DNA of 64,000 nucleotides, taken from the NCBI GenBank assembly GCA_958496175.1, contig OY292276.1, positions 37,468,449 through 37,532,448 of the forward strand, read 5' to 3'. Of the stretch, positions 61,501-64,000 are shown one piece after another. The position numbers and the translations under genes are program-made. Numbering within the stretch: position 1 is the stretch's first letter; each line of letters begins with the position of its first letter. This DNA is from Sisyra terminalis. Lineage: Eukaryota > Arthropoda > Insecta > Neuroptera > Sisyridae. The notes under the pieces were generated by a model, which did no database searches, was not told the DNA's origin, and worked only from the letters and a program-made list of their open reading frames with translations.

Positions 61501-63911
61501 GATGTTATCCAGGTTCAACTGATCCAAGATGTCCCAAACCTCCAACAACTACAACTCAAGCTCCACCGAATTGTTATCCGGGGTCACCAGATCCTCGCTG
61601 CCCACGCCCTCCACCAACTACAACAACACCAGCACCTTTAAGATGTTATCCGGGTTCAACTGATCCGCGGTGTCCTAAGCCCCCTTCAACAACTACTCCA
61701 GCTCCACCTAGATGTTTCCCAGGATCTCAAGATCCACGTTGCCCACGTCCTCCCCTAACTACAACACCAGCGCCATTAAAATGCTATCCTGGTTCCACAG
61801 ATCCAAGATGTCCACGCCCTACAACAACGACTGTTAAGCCTCTACAATGTTACCCTGGTTCAAATGACCCACGTTGTCCAAGACCGCAACCGTCTTCAAC
61901 TAGAGAACCTGCAACCTACTTACCACCTGTAACAACTACAAGCGCCCCTCAATGTTATCCAGGTTCAAGTGATCCACGATGTCCCAAACCTCCAACAACA
62001 ACTACTCCAGCACCTCCAAGATGTTTCCCTGGATCACAAGATCCACGATGCCCACGACCCCCACCAACTACAACAACTCAAGCACCATTAAGATGTTATC
62101 CGGGGTCAACTGATCCAAGATGTCCACGACTACCACCAACTACAACTCAGGCACCCCCGAATTGTTTCCCAGGATCACAAGATCCACGTTGTCCTCGTCC
62201 TCCTCCAACTACAACGACACCAGCACCATTGAGATGTTATCCAGGGTCAACTGATCCAAGATGTCCACGACCACCACCAACTACAACTCAGGCACCCCCG
62301 AATTGTTTCCCAGGATCACAAGATCCACGATGCCCACGACCCCCACCAACTACTACAACTCAAGCACCATTAAGATGTAATCCGGGATCAACTGATCCAA
62401 GATGTCCACGACCACCACCAACTACAACTCAGGCACCCCCGAATTGTTTCCCAGGATCACAAGATTCACGTTGTCCTCGTCCTCCTCCAACTACAACGAC
62501 ACCAGCACCATTGAGATGTTATCCGGGCTCAACTGATCCAAGATGTCCACGACCACCACCAACTACAACTCAGGCACCCCCGAATTGTTTCCCAGGATCA
62601 CAAGATCCACGATGCCCACGACCCCCACCAACTACTACAACTCAAGCACCATTAAGATGTTATCCGGGGTCAACTGATCCAAGATGTCCACGACCACCAC
62701 CAACTACAACTCAGGCACCCCCGAATTGTTTCCCAGGATCACAAGATCCACGATGCCCACGACCCCCACCAACTACTACAACTCAAGCACCATTAAGATG
62801 TTATCCAGGGTCAACTGATCCACGTTGTCCTCGTCCTCCACCAACGACAACGACACCAGCACCATTAAGATGTTATCCGGGGTCAACTGATCCAAGATGT
62901 CCACGACCACCACCAACTACAACTCAGGCACCCCCGAATTGTTTCCCAGGATCACAAGATCCACGATGCCCACGACCCCCACCAACTACTACAACTCAAG
63001 CACCATTAAGATGTTATCCAGGTTCAACTGATCCAAGGTGTCCCAAACCCCCAACAACTACAACTCAAGCTCCACCAAATTGTTATCCGGGCTCAACAGA
63101 TCCTCGCTGTCCACGCCCCGCACCAACTACAACAACACAAGCTCCTTTAAGATGTTATCCAGGTTCAACTGATCCGCGGTGTCCTAAACCTCCTATAACA
63201 ACTACTCCAGCTCCACCTAGATGTTTCCCTGGATCATTAGATCCACGTTGTCCGAAGCCACCAACAACTACAAAGCCACCATCGAACTGTTATCCTGGGT
63301 CTCCGGATCCTTTGTGCCCTCAACCTTATCGTCCTACCAGCACGAATCCCCCATCAACATATTTGCCGCCATTTGCACCTCGTTTTGCCGATTCTTCAAA
63401 TGAGATCATATCTGTAGTTAAACCATCAGAGGCTATCCAAACCTTATCTTCTAATATAAATTCTGTGAAAATAAATCAAAATGAAAATTTGATTGCCGAT
63501 ATAAACGATTTGATTTTTGACAAGAATGATGATTCGAAGCAGTATTCATTCCATTCATGTGAGTAATTACAAAGTAAGTTAAAAAAAATTAAACTAATGA
63601 TTTTTTTTTTAGTTTTATATGACAAACCTCGATCTCGTAGAAGCTTATTGAGTATTGACGATGAAAATGAATTAAATAATGTGAATGAAGTTGTCGCCAT
63701 TACTGTAGGAGTTCGAGGATTACGTGTTGGAGCTGATATTCATTCCATCAAGCGAAGAAGCATTGTCCCCGAATCTGTTAATTTAAATTTAACGAAACAC
63801 TCATCTTACATTAGTCTTTACAGTGCAATAATTATTGTTGGTGCTATTGTAATAGCTATTTCTGCAAGTTACATACTTAAAAAAATAAAATTAGCTAAAG
63901 AAAATTTTTAA
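55543..63911 (+). CDS. Giant ZP-domain apical matrix protein with Cys/Thr/Pro repeat array
   Basis: Exons: 55543-55790, 56042-56345, 56406-56584, 56678-56810, 56874-63558 and 63613-63911, plus the inferred signal exon 14234-14266. All borders are GT-AG and in phase, for about 2,626 residues. The ZP domain lies at about residues 60-311. It begins ITLLDVQCSESGIRVQIEF, and it contains YSKGHFDDPKCRY, VQEIWDTARKITC, FKPFVVDMLEV, CWMDIQRG, IRVRDCWAYDD and FLTCNIEICYGKCSGQC. ZP domains polymerise into filaments. EIWDTARKI-type insect members act in apical and cuticular matrix. The repeat array spans about residues 344-2447, followed by a unique acidic region, a furin-like RSRR (2534-2537) and a membrane helix at about 2593-2616. 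GTGAGT at 63559 is used as the donor; reading through it would stop at once and lose the anchor. I cannot name the insect orthologue with confidence. Confidence 0.93.
57006..63317 (+). repeat. Coding tandem array, about 88 units of 20-35 residues
   Basis: Each unit is C-[YF]-PGS-x-DPRCP, then a Pro/Thr run of about 12-14 residues. The two cysteines are separated by eight residues. By hand count there are about 88 units. Two types mostly alternate: CFPGSQ units and CYPGST/N/S units. Most units are 23-24 residues (69-72 bp). The first five have a different linker (RKRIETTT, RRPETTT). A long linker with ATYLPPVTTTSAPQ or a close variant occurs after units 10, 26, 40, 50 and 68, and a TYLPPF version closes the array. 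The frame is never broken. A few units carry substitutions (CSPDS, CFPES, DPSC, CNPGS, DQRC). Confidence 0.95.
60346..62116 (+). repeat. Higher-order duplication inside the array, 1,296-bp period
   Basis: The block from about 60346 to 60820 recurs almost unchanged at about 61642 to 62116. For example, AGCCTCTACAATGTTACCCT at 60541 returns at 61837, an offset of 1,296 bp (432 codons, 18 units). The shared block includes the rare KPLQ, REPATYLPPV and SSDPRCP features. Near-identity at silent sites suggests a recent unequal exchange. Confidence 0.75.
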
Positions 63912-64000
63912 ATGATGCCATGTTAATTTTTATACGTTAAAATATTTTTTTATAAACCTATTGTATATTTTTCTGTTTGTACATAAAGTATAATTTGATA
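63912..64000 (+). terminator. 3' UTR start and weak poly(A) signals of the ZP gene
   Basis: After the TAA the window has no canonical AATAAA. The variants TATAAA (63951-63956) and CATAAA (63982-63987) are possible. The true 3' end may lie beyond the window. Confidence 0.3.

Noticed and set aside
59278..61548. Several frames of 60-92 codons on both strands within the array
   Set aside because: They are shadows of the tandem repeat; periodic DNA keeps other frames open.
57006..63317. Could the array be a CRISPR or a non-coding satellite?
   Set aside because: The reading frame is kept over 6.3 kb, units differ mainly by codon-compatible changes, and the frame joins flanking exons.
63558..63566. 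Ending the ZP protein at the stop just after HSCE
   Set aside because: A strong donor GTGAGT at 63559 and an acceptor at 63611-63612 add a furin-like site and membrane helix in phase, as expected for ZP proteins.

Overview
The window is AT-rich eukaryotic DNA with GT-AG introns, long gene-poor stretches and many worn transposon fragments. The two multi-exon genes are an animal king tubby homologue and an insect-type zona pellucida (ZP) domain matrix protein, so the source is an insect or a close arthropod. I cannot give the order from this sequence. Nothing looks bacterial.

Region 1 (1-3659): 5' flank and a complete five-exon king tubby gene (ktub, + strand, 404 residues by my splicing). Introns 2 and 3 carry small decayed inverted-repeat elements. 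Region 2 (3660-13880): 3' UTR and intergenic DNA with one hAT-type MITE (5306-5564) and no gene I can support.

Region 3 (about 13890-63911): one very large + strand gene for a membrane-anchored ZP protein of about 2,626 residues. A TATA-type promoter, a 5' UTR exon and an 11-codon signal-peptide exon (14234-14266) lie at the left. Five further coding exons lie at 55543-63911. The join is phase-consistent and leaves a first coding intron of about 41.3 kb. The large exon (56874-63558) carries about 88 units of a two-cysteine, Thr/Pro-rich motif (C-[YF]-PGS-x-DPRCP), placed between the ZP domain and a furin-like site (RSRR) plus a C-terminal membrane helix. This is the most striking feature of the window.

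The giant intron is a collection of mobile DNA: seven copies of one tRNA-derived SINE family, several MITE or foldback elements (one with a perfect 9-bp target duplication), two 3' ends of a non-LTR element, a Penelope-like element with a GIY-YIG domain and hammerhead-like 3' core, and a decayed hAT transposase interrupted by a second copy of that core. It also holds an intact intronless copy of the complex III subunit UQCRB/QCR7 (49368-49694). The two main genes show no functional link; the intron contents are mostly insertions.
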